Source: Maribellus luteus
GTDB taxonomy: Bacteria; Bacteroidota; Bacteroidia; Bacteroidales; Prolixibacteraceae
DNA length: 64,000 nt
Direction: 5' to 3'
Assembly: GCF_003576475.1 (NCBI RefSeq)
Contig: NZ_QWGR01000005.1
Location: forward strand, 1-64,000
Notes under the pieces: model-generated
The model's database searches: none
The model's input: only the letters and a program-made list of their open reading frames with translations
Told to the model about the DNA's origin: nothing
Position numbers and translations under genes: made by a program
Shown: piece after piece, positions 36,226 through 45,713 of the stretch
Position numbering within the stretch: the first letter of the stretch is position 1
Layout: the number at the start of each line of letters is the position of its first letter

Positions 36226-39200
36226 ATGAAAATCAAAAGAATACTAAAAAATAAAATGGGATGGTTTTTCACCGTCTTGTTGTCAACCAGCCTGTTCATT
36301 GGTTTGTTTTCCATAAACGCCTCGGCCCAGCAAACAATAAATGTAACAGGAAAGGTAACCACCACTACCGATGGAACAGAACTTCCGGGTGTTAGCATTA
36401 CCGTAAAGGGAACTGCGCAGGGAACGGTTACCGATATTGACGGAAACTATTCGATTTCGGTGGCCAACAATGCAACACTTGTATTCTCATTTATAGGGTT
36501 CAAAATACAAGAGGTGGCTGTTGACAGCAAAAGCACGATCAACATTGAAATGGAAGAAAGCGTAGAAGCCATTGATGAAGTTGTGGTTACCGCTCTCGGA
36601 ATAAAAAGGGAAGAAAAATCGCTTGGATATTCCATCAGCAGGGTACAAGGTCAGGAGTTTACACGCGTTGCGCAGGAGAACTTTTTGAACTCCATGTCGG
36701 GAAAAATAGCGGGTGTAACCATCAATCAAACCGGCGGCCCCGGTTCTACGACCAGTATCATCATTCGTGGCGCCAAATCGCTGAGTAACGACAATCAACC
36801 CTTGTATGTTGTTGACGGTGTGCCTATGTCGAGTGGGCTAAATAATGTGGGGGGGTTTGGATCGGGTAACCCGGTGGATTACGGAAACTCCATTTCGGAT
36901 CTCGACCCTGAAAGCATTGAAAGTGTTTCTGTTTTGAAAGGCCCCAGTGCCACCGCACTTTATGGTTCAAGAGCGGGTAACGGCGTTATTATCATTACCA
37001 CTAAAAAAGCAAGTGGTGAGGGCATGAAAATATCGGTAACGACCAATACCAACTTTGATATTCCGTCCCGTTTCCTAAATGTGCAAAAACAGTTTGCAAC
37101 CGGCTATTTCTCTTACCGTCCGGAGGATGTTGGCGGAGGATATCTGCCGCCTGTTCTCGACCAAACGGGAATCGGTCCCGAACTGGACAAAGGTTACTGG
37201 GCCGTGCAATGGAATTCGCCCCGCGATGCAAACGGAGTGCAGATTCCGACCGAACTTGTTTCGTACAAGGACAACGTAAAAAACTTCCTGAATGATTATG
37301 CTTTCACTACAACAAACGGGGTGTCTATCTCCAACACATCGAAAGCAATAAATTACCGACTCGGATATACCAACATGACACACGAAGGCCTGATTCCCAA
37401 TTCAGACCTTAAACGAAATAATTTGTCGTTGTCTGCTTCTTCCAAAGTGAAGGAAAAACTTACGGTTAGCACCGACATTAATTTTGTAAACAGTTTTGCC
37501 GACAACCGTCCTGCCGGTAACCGGGGAGCAAACCCCTTGCAGTGGGCTTATTTCACACCACCTTATATTGACATAAATGAATTGCGTGACTACGACCTGG
37601 GACAGGGAAATACGATAAAGAAAGTTATCGAAGATAGCGAGAACCCATGGATGCTGGCCTACGATGTTAACAACAGCTTTAACCGTTACCAGTTGTTTGG
37701 CAACGTTATGGCTACCTGGGAAATATCGACCAAATTTAGTCTTATGGGACGAATGACCCTTAACAAATCAGACGAAGTACGCGAAACAAAAATCGGACTC
37801 GGTTATTCCGATGAGCCCAACAACGGAGCCTATGGTATAGCAACCAGCAACAACCTGGAGCGCAACATTGACGGACTCTTCTCGTACAAAGACAACTCGG
37901 GGGACTTTGCCTGGAACCTTTCAGTGGGAGGAAATACACGTTATGCAAAAGGCACCAGCGTGAGCAACTCATCAAAAAACAGTTCAGGATTAACGGTTCC
38001 CAATCTTTTTACACTCAGCAATATCCCAACTGCGAATCTAAATTACAGTTCGCGCCATTACCAACTGGGAGTTAACAGCTTTTATGGGATGGCCAACCTT
38101 AGCTGGCAAGAAACTATTTTCCTTGATTTAACCGCCCGTAATGACTGGTCGAGCACCTTACCCAAAGCAAACCGTTCTTACTTTTACCCATCTGCTTCGT
38201 TAAGTGTTTTGGTGAGCGAACTGCTTAACCTGGGCAGCGCCATAGATTTACTTAAACTTCGGGGAGGGGTAGCACAAACCGGTAACGATACTTCACCCTA
38301 CCAGTTATTGCAAACCTACGGAAACTACGAGCAATGGGATGATGCCATTCGCCTGTACAAACCCGGCTCGCTGCTCAACCCCAACCTGAAACCCGAAATA
38401 CAGATTTCGCAGGAATACGGAATTGAAGCCAGGCTTTGGAAAAACAGGCTAAGGTTTGATGGAACATATTATACACTCGACAATAAAGACATGATCTTTA
38501 ATGTTTCCCTGCCTACGTCAACCGGATTTAGCGGAACCATCATTAATGCGGGTCTGGTACAAAGCAAGGGAGTTGAGTTGATGCTGGGTGGAACCCCCAT
38601 CAAAACCAGTGACTGGTCGTTGGATTTAAACCTGAACTTCACCAAAAATGTAACCCGCATCATAGAACTGGCAGATGGAATACCCTTTGTAACCCTGTGG
38701 GATCAGGCAAAAGTACGAAGTGTTGGTTATGCCAAGGGACAACTTGTGGCCACCGATCAGTTTGGGAACGAAGAAATAAGCGATGGTGTTGTGGGCAACC
38801 TGTATTCCCGCAAAATAAACCGCGTAACCGACAAAAATTCACCTTATTACATGTACCCATTGCTTCCCGATGCAGCTACCGACACCGAATGGGAAGCCGC
38901 ATCCACCTATTCCAAAATCGGAAATGTGAATCCGGATTTTATCATGGGGCTTCAAGCCTCGCTATCCTGGAAAAACTTTTCGCTTAACATGACCTTCGAC
39001 TGGCGGCATGGCGGACAGTACGTATCGCAAACCTACCGTTACCTGACCGAAGACATGGCTACCAACCATTGGTTTGAAAACCTGGTTTATCCGGGAGTGT
39101 ACGATCCAAGCAATCCGGGGCCAAGCCAGGGACTTCGCGATTGGGTTGTGGCCAATGCCGACCAATTGATATATGCCGACCGTTTATACCCGGTAGGTGG

Positions 39201-39663
39201 CCCAACTCCTGAATATGGAGGTTTTCCGGAACAGTGGAGCGGAACAAAGGTGTATGACGGAACATTTGTTCCCGGCGTAATTGGAACCTATGATGACGAA
39301 GGGAACTTTATTCTGGAACGAGAAAATCTTGGTGGCGAGGGAACTGTTTTCCTTCCCTACTCGGTAAGTTATCCTTGGGATATTGGCGAAGCCAACGTAT
39401 TCGATGCCGATTATATCAAGCTCAGGGAGATTTCATTAAACTACAGAATACCCAGAAGCATTGCTCAAAAAGTAAATATGGAAGACATCAATGTTTCGGT
39501 CTACAGTCGCAATATCCTTCTTTGGACAAAAGACTCCGGCTTTGGAATCGACCCGGAAAGGGCTTACCAGCCAGATGGAGGCAGACTACTGCAAGGACTT
39601 GAGCGTTATAATGTTAATCCATGGGTAGTTCCTATCGGGTTTAAAGTTGGTTTTACATTTTAA
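36226..39663 (+). CDS. SusC/RagA-family TonB-dependent transporter, fourth pair
   Basis: The 1145-residue product has a signal peptide (LFSINASAQ) and a carboxypeptidase-D-like domain (about residues 38-118). Then come AIDEVVVTALGIKREEKSLGYS, a plug (IIRGAKSLSNDNQPLYVVDGVP) and a beta-barrel ending in GFTF. There is no STN domain. It belongs to the same subgroup as the two SusC proteins on the minus strand, but is encoded in a separate plus-strand operon with a PKD lipoprotein before it and its susD after it. Expected to import a glycan fragment. Confidence 0.96.
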   Translation: MKIKRILKNKMGWFFTVLLSTSLFIGLFSINASAQQTINVTGKVTTTTDGTELPGVSITVKGTAQGTVTDIDGNYSISVANNATLVFSFIGFKIQEVAVDSKSTINIEMEESVEAIDEVVVTALGIKREEKSLGYSISRVQGQEFTRVAQENFLNSMSGKIAGVTINQTGGPGSTTSIIIRGAKSLSNDNQPLYVVDGVPMSSGLNNVGGFGSGNPVDYGNSISDLDPESIESVSVLKGPSATALYGSRAGNGVIIITTKKASGEGMKISVTTNTNFDIPSRFLNVQKQFATGYFSYRPEDVGGGYLPPVLDQTGIGPELDKGYWAVQWNSPRDANGVQIPTELVSYKDNVKNFLNDYAFTTTNGVSISNTSKAINYRLGYTNMTHEGLIPNSDLKRNNLSLSASSKVKEKLTVSTDINFVNSFADNRPAGNRGANPLQWAYFTPPYIDINELRDYDLGQGNTIKKVIEDSENPWMLAYDVNNSFNRYQLFGNVMATWEISTKFSLMGRMTLNKSDEVRETKIGLGYSDEPNNGAYGIATSNNLERNIDGLFSYKDNSGDFAWNLSVGGNTRYAKGTSVSNSSKNSSGLTVPNLFTLSNIPTANLNYSSRHYQLGVNSFYGMANLSWQETIFLDLTARNDWSSTLPKANRSYFYPSASLSVLVSELLNLGSAIDLLKLRGGVAQTGNDTSPYQLLQTYGNYEQWDDAIRLYKPGSLLNPNLKPEIQISQEYGIEARLWKNRLRFDGTYYTLDNKDMIFNVSLPTSTGFSGTIINAGLVQSKGVELMLGGTPIKTSDWSLDLNLNFTKNVTRIIELADGIPFVTLWDQAKVRSVGYAKGQLVATDQFGNEEISDGVVGNLYSRKINRVTDKNSPYYMYPLLPDAATDTEWEAASTYSKIGNVNPDFIMGLQASLSWKNFSLNMTFDWRHGGQYVSQTYRYLTEDMATNHWFENLVYPGVYDPSNPGPSQGLRDWVVANADQLIYADRLYPVGGPTPEYGGFPEQWSGTKVYDGTFVPGVIGTYDDEGNFILERENLGGEGTVFLPYSVSYPWDIGEANVFDADYIKLREISLNYRIPRSIAQKVNMEDINVSVYSRNILLWTKDSGFGIDPERAYQPDGGRLLQGLERYNVNPWVVPIGFKVGFTF

Positions 39664-39702
39664 TTGAATCACCTTATCCATCAACAAAAAAAATCTAAGA
39701 AT

Positions 39703-41370
39703 ATGAAAAAGTTCAATATAAAGTTCATCACAGTTCTTCTGGGTATGTTGCTGGCCTTTGGTGCCTGTCACGATTTAGACGATCTGAATATCAACCCCAA
39801 CAACCCTGATCCGGAAATAACGGACCTTAACCTGCTGATGCCTACCATCATCATCAATTTAGGACAAGGCATCGTTAATCTCGGCATCGGAGATATTGCC
39901 GGCGTTATGCAGCACACACAAAAAACTGGCTGGTCGAGCGGTCACAACGATTACGACTGGAACAATCCCGGTCAGTCCTGGGGAGGTTTTTACGACATTC
40001 TGCGAAATGCAGACGAGTTTTACAACAAAGCTGTAGAGAAAGAGTTAGAGTTCCACCAGGGTGTTGGTTTAATTCTGAAAGCCTATACCTTTGGGATGAT
40101 TGCCGATCTTTGGGGAGAAGCCCCTTTTTCAGAAGCCTTAAAGGCTGAGCAAGGTCCGGACTTCTATAAACCCGTTTTCGATTCGCAACAGGATATCTAC
40201 CACGGCATTCTTGCCTACCTGGAGGAAGCCAATACGCTTTTATCAAAAAACAGTAGCGAATACACCAACATCAATTCCACGCAGGATGTACTGTACGAAG
40301 GAGATGTTAGCAAGTGGAGGAAATTTGCCAACTCGCTGGCACTACGTTACTACATGAGGTTACAGGCAAAGGAACCATCTGTTGCACAGGAAGGAATCAG
40401 TAAAATTACCGGCGATCCTGCCAAGTACCCAGTTATCACCCTTGCCGCCGACGAGGCCAATGTGGCCTATCCCGGTTCATCTCCGGGCACTTCGTGGCCT
40501 ATCAACATGGTATTTAACATCGACCCATTGGGAGAATACATGCGAAGAAAACCCTGTGCCACATTGGTGGAGGCTCTTCAGGCGCTGAATGATCCGCGTT
40601 TAGGCGTTTGGGCCGAAAAAGTTGAGATTCCGCTGGTGCTGGTGCCTGGTACCGGTGTAGACAGGATCGTAGATGGGAAACGTGAGATTTCAAAAGACGT
40701 GGAAGAAGCTTTCTTAGCCAAATGGGAAGGAGAAGATAATCTTTACGTAGATTACGACCAGGAATATGTGGGAATACCGGTTCAAACATTCTCGGCACAA
40801 GCGTATAACCTAACACCCAATTATACCCAACAGGCTGCTTATAACCCGCATGTTTCGCAACTGAACGAAATGTACAAGGAAACCAGCGGGGCACTGCTGC
40901 AAATGAGACTTTTATCTGCGGCCGAAGTAAACTTCATTTTGGCCGAAGCCGCCCTTTACAGTTGGGCGCCGGGAAGCCCCGAAACCTATTATGACAATGG
41001 TATTAAAGAATCGTTCAACGCCTGGGATGTGGCTGACCAATTTGACGATTACATAGACGGTGCCGGCTACAACGGACTGGAAAGTATCATTCAGCAAAAA
41101 TGGATTGCCAGCTGGACTGCTGCTGCCGAATCGTGGTTCGACTACCGCAGAACAGGTTTGCCTGATCTGCAAACTGGCCCATCGGCACGAAGGGAGAAAC
41201 TACCGCTTCGTTTTTACTACAACATTAACGAAGACCTTTCCACCAACACGGCAAATGCTGAAGCGGCTGTCGCAAGGCTGGAACCAACCCAATACAAAGG
41301 CAGCGATCAGACCAACAACAGCGCATGGTCAAAATTCTGGTTGCTCCAGGGAACTGCAAAACCATATTAA
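39703..41370 (+). CDS. SusD/RagB-like lipoprotein (SusD-like 2 type), fourth pair
   Basis: The product has 555 residues from the ATG at 39703; the longer frame would begin with TTG and lacks a signal. It has a lipobox at Cys22 (AFGACHDL), the DLNINPNNPDPE segment and the VNFILAEAALYSW and WFDYRRTGLPD motifs. It is the surface glycan-binding partner of the susC gene ending 39 bp upstream. A palindromic MITE-like element follows 24 bp after its stop. Confidence 0.95.
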   Translation: MKKFNIKFITVLLGMLLAFGACHDLDDLNINPNNPDPEITDLNLLMPTIIINLGQGIVNLGIGDIAGVMQHTQKTGWSSGHNDYDWNNPGQSWGGFYDILRNADEFYNKAVEKELEFHQGVGLILKAYTFGMIADLWGEAPFSEALKAEQGPDFYKPVFDSQQDIYHGILAYLEEANTLLSKNSSEYTNINSTQDVLYEGDVSKWRKFANSLALRYYMRLQAKEPSVAQEGISKITGDPAKYPVITLAADEANVAYPGSSPGTSWPINMVFNIDPLGEYMRRKPCATLVEALQALNDPRLGVWAEKVEIPLVLVPGTGVDRIVDGKREISKDVEEAFLAKWEGEDNLYVDYDQEYVGIPVQTFSAQAYNLTPNYTQQAAYNPHVSQLNEMYKETSGALLQMRLLSAAEVNFILAEAALYSWAPGSPETYYDNGIKESFNAWDVADQFDDYIDGAGYNGLESIIQQKWIASWTAAAESWFDYRRTGLPDLQTGPSARREKLPLRFYYNINEDLSTNTANAEAAVARLEPTQYKGSDQTNNSAWSKFWLLQGTAKPY

Positions 41371-41394
41371 AACATTCATAATAAAACAACAAGG

Positions 41395-41543
41395 AGGGTG
41401 TCCCAAAAGTTAGTAAAATCAGGTTCTCGCAAAGAGACAAAAGAAGCGCAAAGCTCACAGAGTGCACATTATCAGTTTCTGCTTTTGCGCTCTCTGGGTA
41501 AAACTTGGCGTACTTTGCGTGAAATATACTTTTGGGACTCCCT
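41395..41543. mobile_element. MITE-like palindromic repeat element
   Basis: Terminal inverted repeats of 16 nt (AGGGTGTCCCAAAAGT and ACTTTTGGGACTCCCT, one mismatch) bound about 149 bp. Inner inverted repeats of the TTCWCGCAAAG type are also present. There is no reading frame inside. I see no clear target-site duplication. It lies between susD and the PhoPQ-related gene and may also act as a transcription terminator. Confidence 0.6.
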
Positions 41544-41567
41544 GCTGCTTTTGAAAGGAAAACAGAC

Positions 41568-42932
41568 ATGAGAAAGATCTTATTGGGTATTATCGTCCTC
41601 CTGCTTCCGGCAATGCTTGTATTGGCGGGCACAGAAAAAGAAATCACTCCGCAAACGGCATTGAAAGCCTATTTAAACAATGGCGACAATTCATTTAATT
41701 GGGAGGTTCAGGATCAGCTAAAAGTCGACGGAGTTGCACTGTACCGTGTTATTTTTACTTCGCAAACCTGGCGCGATCTGGTTTGGAAACACGAACTCAC
41801 CATCATGGTTCCCGACGAATTGAAGCACCACGATGCCTTGCTTTTTATTACCGGAGGAAGCGTAAAAAACGGTGAACCCAACATCCATGAATGGGATAAA
41901 TCTGAAATAAAGATGTTCAGCCAAATGGCCATAACCAACAAAGCCATCACCGCCATCGTATGGCAGGTTCCGAACCAGCCCATTTTTGACGGAAAAACGG
42001 AAGACGAAATTATTTCCTACACCTTTCACAATTTCCAGAGCGACAACGATTACACCTGGCCGCTTTTGTTTCCGATGACAAAAAGTGCCATCCGCGCCAT
42101 GGATGCCATTCAGGAATTTGCCAAAAAAGATTTAAAAACCAAAGTAAACGAGTTTGTGGTGTCAGGCGCCTCCAAACGCGGCTGGACAACGTGGCTAACC
42201 GGTGCCAGCGACAAACGGGTAAAAGCAATCGGCCCAATGGTGATCGACATGCTGAACATGCAGGTAAATATCCCTTACCACAAAACTGCCTGGGGCGAAT
42301 ACAGCATCCAGATTGAGGATTACGTAAAACTGGGGGTTGCTCAGCAAGTGGGTTCTGAAGAAGGAAATGCACTGGTTCAAATGGTGGATCCGTATTCATA
42401 CAGAAAGGCGCTGACCATGCCCAAGATGATCTTCAACGGTGCCAACGATGAATACTGGCCGGTGGATGCCATGAAGAATTACATCGACAGTATTCCGGGC
42501 GACAATCACCTTTGCTACATTCCGAATGCCGGGCACGGACTGGGAGATAAAACAAAGGCTATCACAACCTTGAGTGCCTTTTTTGGGGAAGCCATTTCCG
42601 GGAATAAACATCCGGAGTGTAACTATTCCATTTCAGAAAACGACGGCACTGTTACCCTTAAAATGAAAGCCGATGGCAATTTACTGGAAGATGCTATTTT
42701 GTGGAGTGCCGAATCGGATGACCGCGACATTCGCGACAATACGTGGACCGATAAAAGCCTGGGAGAAAAAGGGAAAAAAGAATTTACGGTCACCCTTAAA
42801 CTACCTGAATCGGGCTACAAAGCTTTTTACGTCGACCTGAAATACAAAGCTCCGTTTGGAGGAGACTATACACAAAGTACCCGCATGTTTTTGATGAACG
42901 ACCAAAAAGTGCTTCTTGAACGCGGTGAATAA
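41568..42932 (+). CDS. PhoPQ-activated pathogenicity-related (PqaA-like) alpha/beta hydrolase
   Basis: The product has 454 residues from the ATG at 41568, with a signal peptide (LVLAG). It matches the PhoPQ_related family: TSQTWRDLVWKHELTIMVP, LLFITGGS and the nucleophile elbow GASKRGW around Ser202, followed by RVKAIGPMVIDMLN. The conserved late GANDEYWPVDAMKNY and NAGHG segments should carry the acid and histidine of the triad. It is predicted to be an exported alpha/beta hydrolase of unknown substrate, possibly an esterase that removes acyl groups from the imported glycan. It ends in a terminator. Confidence 0.9.
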   Translation: MRKILLGIIVLLLPAMLVLAGTEKEITPQTALKAYLNNGDNSFNWEVQDQLKVDGVALYRVIFTSQTWRDLVWKHELTIMVPDELKHHDALLFITGGSVKNGEPNIHEWDKSEIKMFSQMAITNKAITAIVWQVPNQPIFDGKTEDEIISYTFHNFQSDNDYTWPLLFPMTKSAIRAMDAIQEFAKKDLKTKVNEFVVSGASKRGWTTWLTGASDKRVKAIGPMVIDMLNMQVNIPYHKTAWGEYSIQIEDYVKLGVAQQVGSEEGNALVQMVDPYSYRKALTMPKMIFNGANDEYWPVDAMKNYIDSIPGDNHLCYIPNAGHGLGDKTKAITTLSAFFGEAISGNKHPECNYSISENDGTVTLKMKADGNLLEDAILWSAESDDRDIRDNTWTDKSLGEKGKKEFTVTLKLPESGYKAFYVDLKYKAPFGGDYTQSTRMFLMNDQKVLLERGE

Positions 42933-42952
42933 ACGATAATCGAATAAAAACG

Positions 42953-42981
42953 AAAGCTGCCAGATTTAAAACGGCAGCTTT
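42953..42981 (+). terminator. Rho-independent terminator after the PhoPQ-related gene
   Basis: Perfect 9-bp arms (AAAGCTGCC and GGCAGCTTT) surround an 11-nt loop and are followed by a T-run. The stem ends 8 bp before the start of the first ceramidase-fold gene, so the following operon needs its own promoter or read-through. Confidence 0.88.
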
Positions 42982-42989
42982 TTCTGCCT

Positions 42990-44372
42990 ATGAAACGAGC
43001 TGGAATCATAACCGGTGTTTTAGCCTTATTACTCGCAATCCTTTATTTTACGGCAACAGGACCGGTAAACCAGGAGTCCTATTTTGAAAGCGACTATTAC
43101 AAGGAAAGTTGCTCGAAAATTGATGATTTGAAGGAAAATTACACTTCTTTCAACGATTCATTGCTGGCCGGCTTTGCCAAAGTGAGTATCACTCCGGTTC
43201 TCAACAATATTGAAGACAATGCGGAAGAAGGCAAATTCATTCAGGTTCCATTAGCCGGATTTGGTGCCCGTAAAGGTGCGCCTGCAACCGGCATTCACGA
43301 CAGTATTTTTGTAAAGGCAGCCGCGTTAAAAGTAGCCGACCGATTGTTCGTTTTTGTGGGGGCCGATCTGCTGATTATTCCCCCCAACATTACCGATTCG
43401 GTGATGGTCGCGCTTTCCACAAAAGGGATACAACGGGATCAGCTCTTTTTCTCAGCTACACATACGCACTCCAGTTTGGGAGCGTGGGCTCCCGGATGGG
43501 TTGGCGAACAATTCTCGGGAGAGTACAATCCCAGGCTTGCCAAATGGCTGACCAGGCAAATCGTTATGGCAGTCACAGCTGCTGTTTCCGATTTAAAGCC
43601 GGCATCGCTGGCTACAGGCGATTTTGATGCGGCACAGTATACGCGTAACCGTTTAATTGGGGCCCGCGGAACCACCAACGACGACTTCAGTTTTATCTAC
43701 CTTCAGCAAGATAATGGGAAAAACGCGGTGATCGGTTCGTTTGCGGCACATGCCACCACCATGGGCGACAAAAACATGCAAATCAGTGGCGATTATCCGG
43801 GCTACTGGCAACGAAAAATGGAAAATACATCGGTGGATTATGCCATCTTTTTTGCAGGATCGGTCGGAAGTCAAACAAATGTAGGTGAAGGCGAAGGTTT
43901 TGAAAAACCAAAATTCATCGGAGAAGCATTGGCCGACAGTTTAAATGTGCACCTGCAGAACATTCCGCTAAAAAATAAAATCACTGCTTCGTCATTGACG
44001 CTAAAAATGGCGCTTCCTGAATATCATATTCGCCTGAGCACCCAACGAAACCTGGCAACTTTTCTTTGCAGGAAGCTAAATCCCATCCCTGACAATTCTG
44101 TTCTCCAGGTTGTAAGGCTTGGAAATATGATATGGATTACAACTCCGGCTGATTTTAGCGGAGAATATGCACTGCAGCTAAAAAACGCACTGGCAACTAA
44201 AGGATACAAGGCCAACGTTTCGAGTTTTAACGGAAGTTACCTCGGGTACATCATTCCCGGGAAATATTTCTATCTCGATAAATACGAGCCTAAAGACATG
44301 GGTTGGTTTGGACCAACCATGGGCGATTACACCATGGATCTAATTCATCAGCTAAGCGAAATTGTCATTTAA
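42990..44372 (+). CDS. Neutral/alkaline ceramidase-fold protein, membrane-anchored (paralogue 1)
   Basis: The 460-residue product has an N-terminal hydrophobic anchor (residues 4-24). The neutral/alkaline non-lysosomal ceramidase N-domain follows: AGFAKVSITP, PLAGFGARKG, the zinc-ligand motif ATHTHSS with His158 and His160, and a second ligand region with His254. In true ceramidases the nucleophile serine follows that histidine in a GTS context; here it reads HATTM, so a threonine replaces it. A hydrolase of amide or ester bonds is likely, but ceramide activity should not be assumed. It heads a plus-strand operon with a PHP enzyme, a second ceramidase-fold protein and a GDPD. Confidence 0.85.
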   Translation: MKRAGIITGVLALLLAILYFTATGPVNQESYFESDYYKESCSKIDDLKENYTSFNDSLLAGFAKVSITPVLNNIEDNAEEGKFIQVPLAGFGARKGAPATGIHDSIFVKAAALKVADRLFVFVGADLLIIPPNITDSVMVALSTKGIQRDQLFFSATHTHSSLGAWAPGWVGEQFSGEYNPRLAKWLTRQIVMAVTAAVSDLKPASLATGDFDAAQYTRNRLIGARGTTNDDFSFIYLQQDNGKNAVIGSFAAHATTMGDKNMQISGDYPGYWQRKMENTSVDYAIFFAGSVGSQTNVGEGEGFEKPKFIGEALADSLNVHLQNIPLKNKITASSLTLKMALPEYHIRLSTQRNLATFLCRKLNPIPDNSVLQVVRLGNMIWITTPADFSGEYALQLKNALATKGYKANVSSFNGSYLGYIIPGKYFYLDKYEPKDMGWFGPTMGDYTMDLIHQLSEIVI

Positions 44373-44373
44373 A

Positions 44374-45699
44374 ATGAACGGACGTAAAGCAATCAAAAAG
44401 GCACTGAGAATCCTGAAATACACTTTGTTTTCATTTTTGGGAATCCTCCTGGTTTTGCTCGTCATTGGGTTTGCCAAGCCTCTTTGGCGCAACCTGCTTA
44501 CTTATCCCCGTCTTGAAAAAGAAATAGCCGAGTTTAATCAGCTTCGGAAAGAAACTCCCAAAACAACAGACCTGAACACCTATCGTGGTGTTATGCACGT
44601 TCACAGTTACCTTTCGCACGACAGCGAAGGGAACCTGAATGACCTGATTCCAGCAGCCAAAAACAACGGCATCGACTTTATCTTTTTAACCGATCATCCG
44701 CGCTATCAGCTCGACAGTTTTCCACGTGGCTACCAGGGAAACTACGACGGCGTTTTAATTGAACCGGGGAGCGAAAAACACGGTTATGTTTGCTGGCCGC
44801 TCGATACCATGGTGATCGACCTGAAAACCAATCCCGACACCATTGCAAAAAATGTGGTACAACAGGGAGGAATCGTATTCTTTTCCCACACCGAGGAACC
44901 TCGTAACTGGGGCAATACCTGGTACCAGGGAATGGAAATGTACAACTTCCACACCGACACCAAAGATGAATCACTTCTTCCCAGTATTCTTAATTTTCTG
45001 GTTAACGGAAAGTCATACCGGATTTGGGCACTACGCGAGATGTTTGATGAGCAAACCGCTATTCTTGCACGTTGGGATTCGCTGAACACTTACCGTCACC
45101 ACGTTGGTTTTTCGGCTGTCGACACACATGAAAATCAAAATTTCAGAGCCAGATACACTTCCAACGGACAAGTGGAATGGGTAGGCCCCAATGCTAAAAT
45201 TATTGACACCACCGATGTTACCATTTTCAATAAGTGGCTGTTTCACGAACCCGATGTAAACGGCTGGATTTTCCGACTGATGATTGACACCTACAACGAA
45301 GGCTTTAATTACATCACCAACTATGTTTTTGCCGATACACTTTCTGTTCCATCACTCGCCGAAAACATAAAAAAAGGACACCTGTTCTCTGCGTTTAAAA
45401 GTCTGGGCGATGCGAAAGGATTCAACTACTTCAGCAAAAATACCGACGGAAAGATCAACGCCATTACCGGTGATTCCATTTCAATAAGCGCCATTAAATC
45501 GTTGAATGCCGTCACTCCTCTTCCCGGCCAGTTCCGCTTGATCTATAACGGAAAACAGGTGAATATTTCCGGTATCGACGGATACAACTATGCCTCGCAA
45601 GGCCCTTTTAAAAAAGGAGCATACCGTATTGAAGTGCACATTCCGCTGCACGGGAAGTATGTTCCGTGGATTTATTCAAACCCCATTTATGTTTACTGA
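44374..45699 (+). CDS. Membrane-anchored PHP-domain metal-dependent phosphoesterase
   Basis: The product has 441 residues from the ATG at 44374, which lies one base after the upstream stop. A transmembrane anchor (residues 13-33) is followed by a PHP domain with the first metal motif H75-V-H77, a Ser-His-Asp segment (SHDSEG) and TDH (106-108). A FSHTEEP segment follows later, near residue 170. PHP enzymes hydrolyse phosphoesters using two or three metal ions. The C-terminal region from about residue 330 is unassigned. A periplasm-facing orientation is inferred. It lies between two ceramidase-fold genes, which suggests a phospho-lipid or phospho-glycan substrate. Confidence 0.85.
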   Translation: MNGRKAIKKALRILKYTLFSFLGILLVLLVIGFAKPLWRNLLTYPRLEKEIAEFNQLRKETPKTTDLNTYRGVMHVHSYLSHDSEGNLNDLIPAAKNNGIDFIFLTDHPRYQLDSFPRGYQGNYDGVLIEPGSEKHGYVCWPLDTMVIDLKTNPDTIAKNVVQQGGIVFFSHTEEPRNWGNTWYQGMEMYNFHTDTKDESLLPSILNFLVNGKSYRIWALREMFDEQTAILARWDSLNTYRHHVGFSAVDTHENQNFRARYTSNGQVEWVGPNAKIIDTTDVTIFNKWLFHEPDVNGWIFRLMIDTYNEGFNYITNYVFADTLSVPSLAENIKKGHLFSAFKSLGDAKGFNYFSKNTDGKINAITGDSISISAIKSLNAVTPLPGQFRLIYNGKQVNISGIDGYNYASQGPFKKGAYRIEVHIPLHGKYVPWIYSNPIYVY

Positions 45700-45713
45700 A
45701 AATCAATCTCAAG

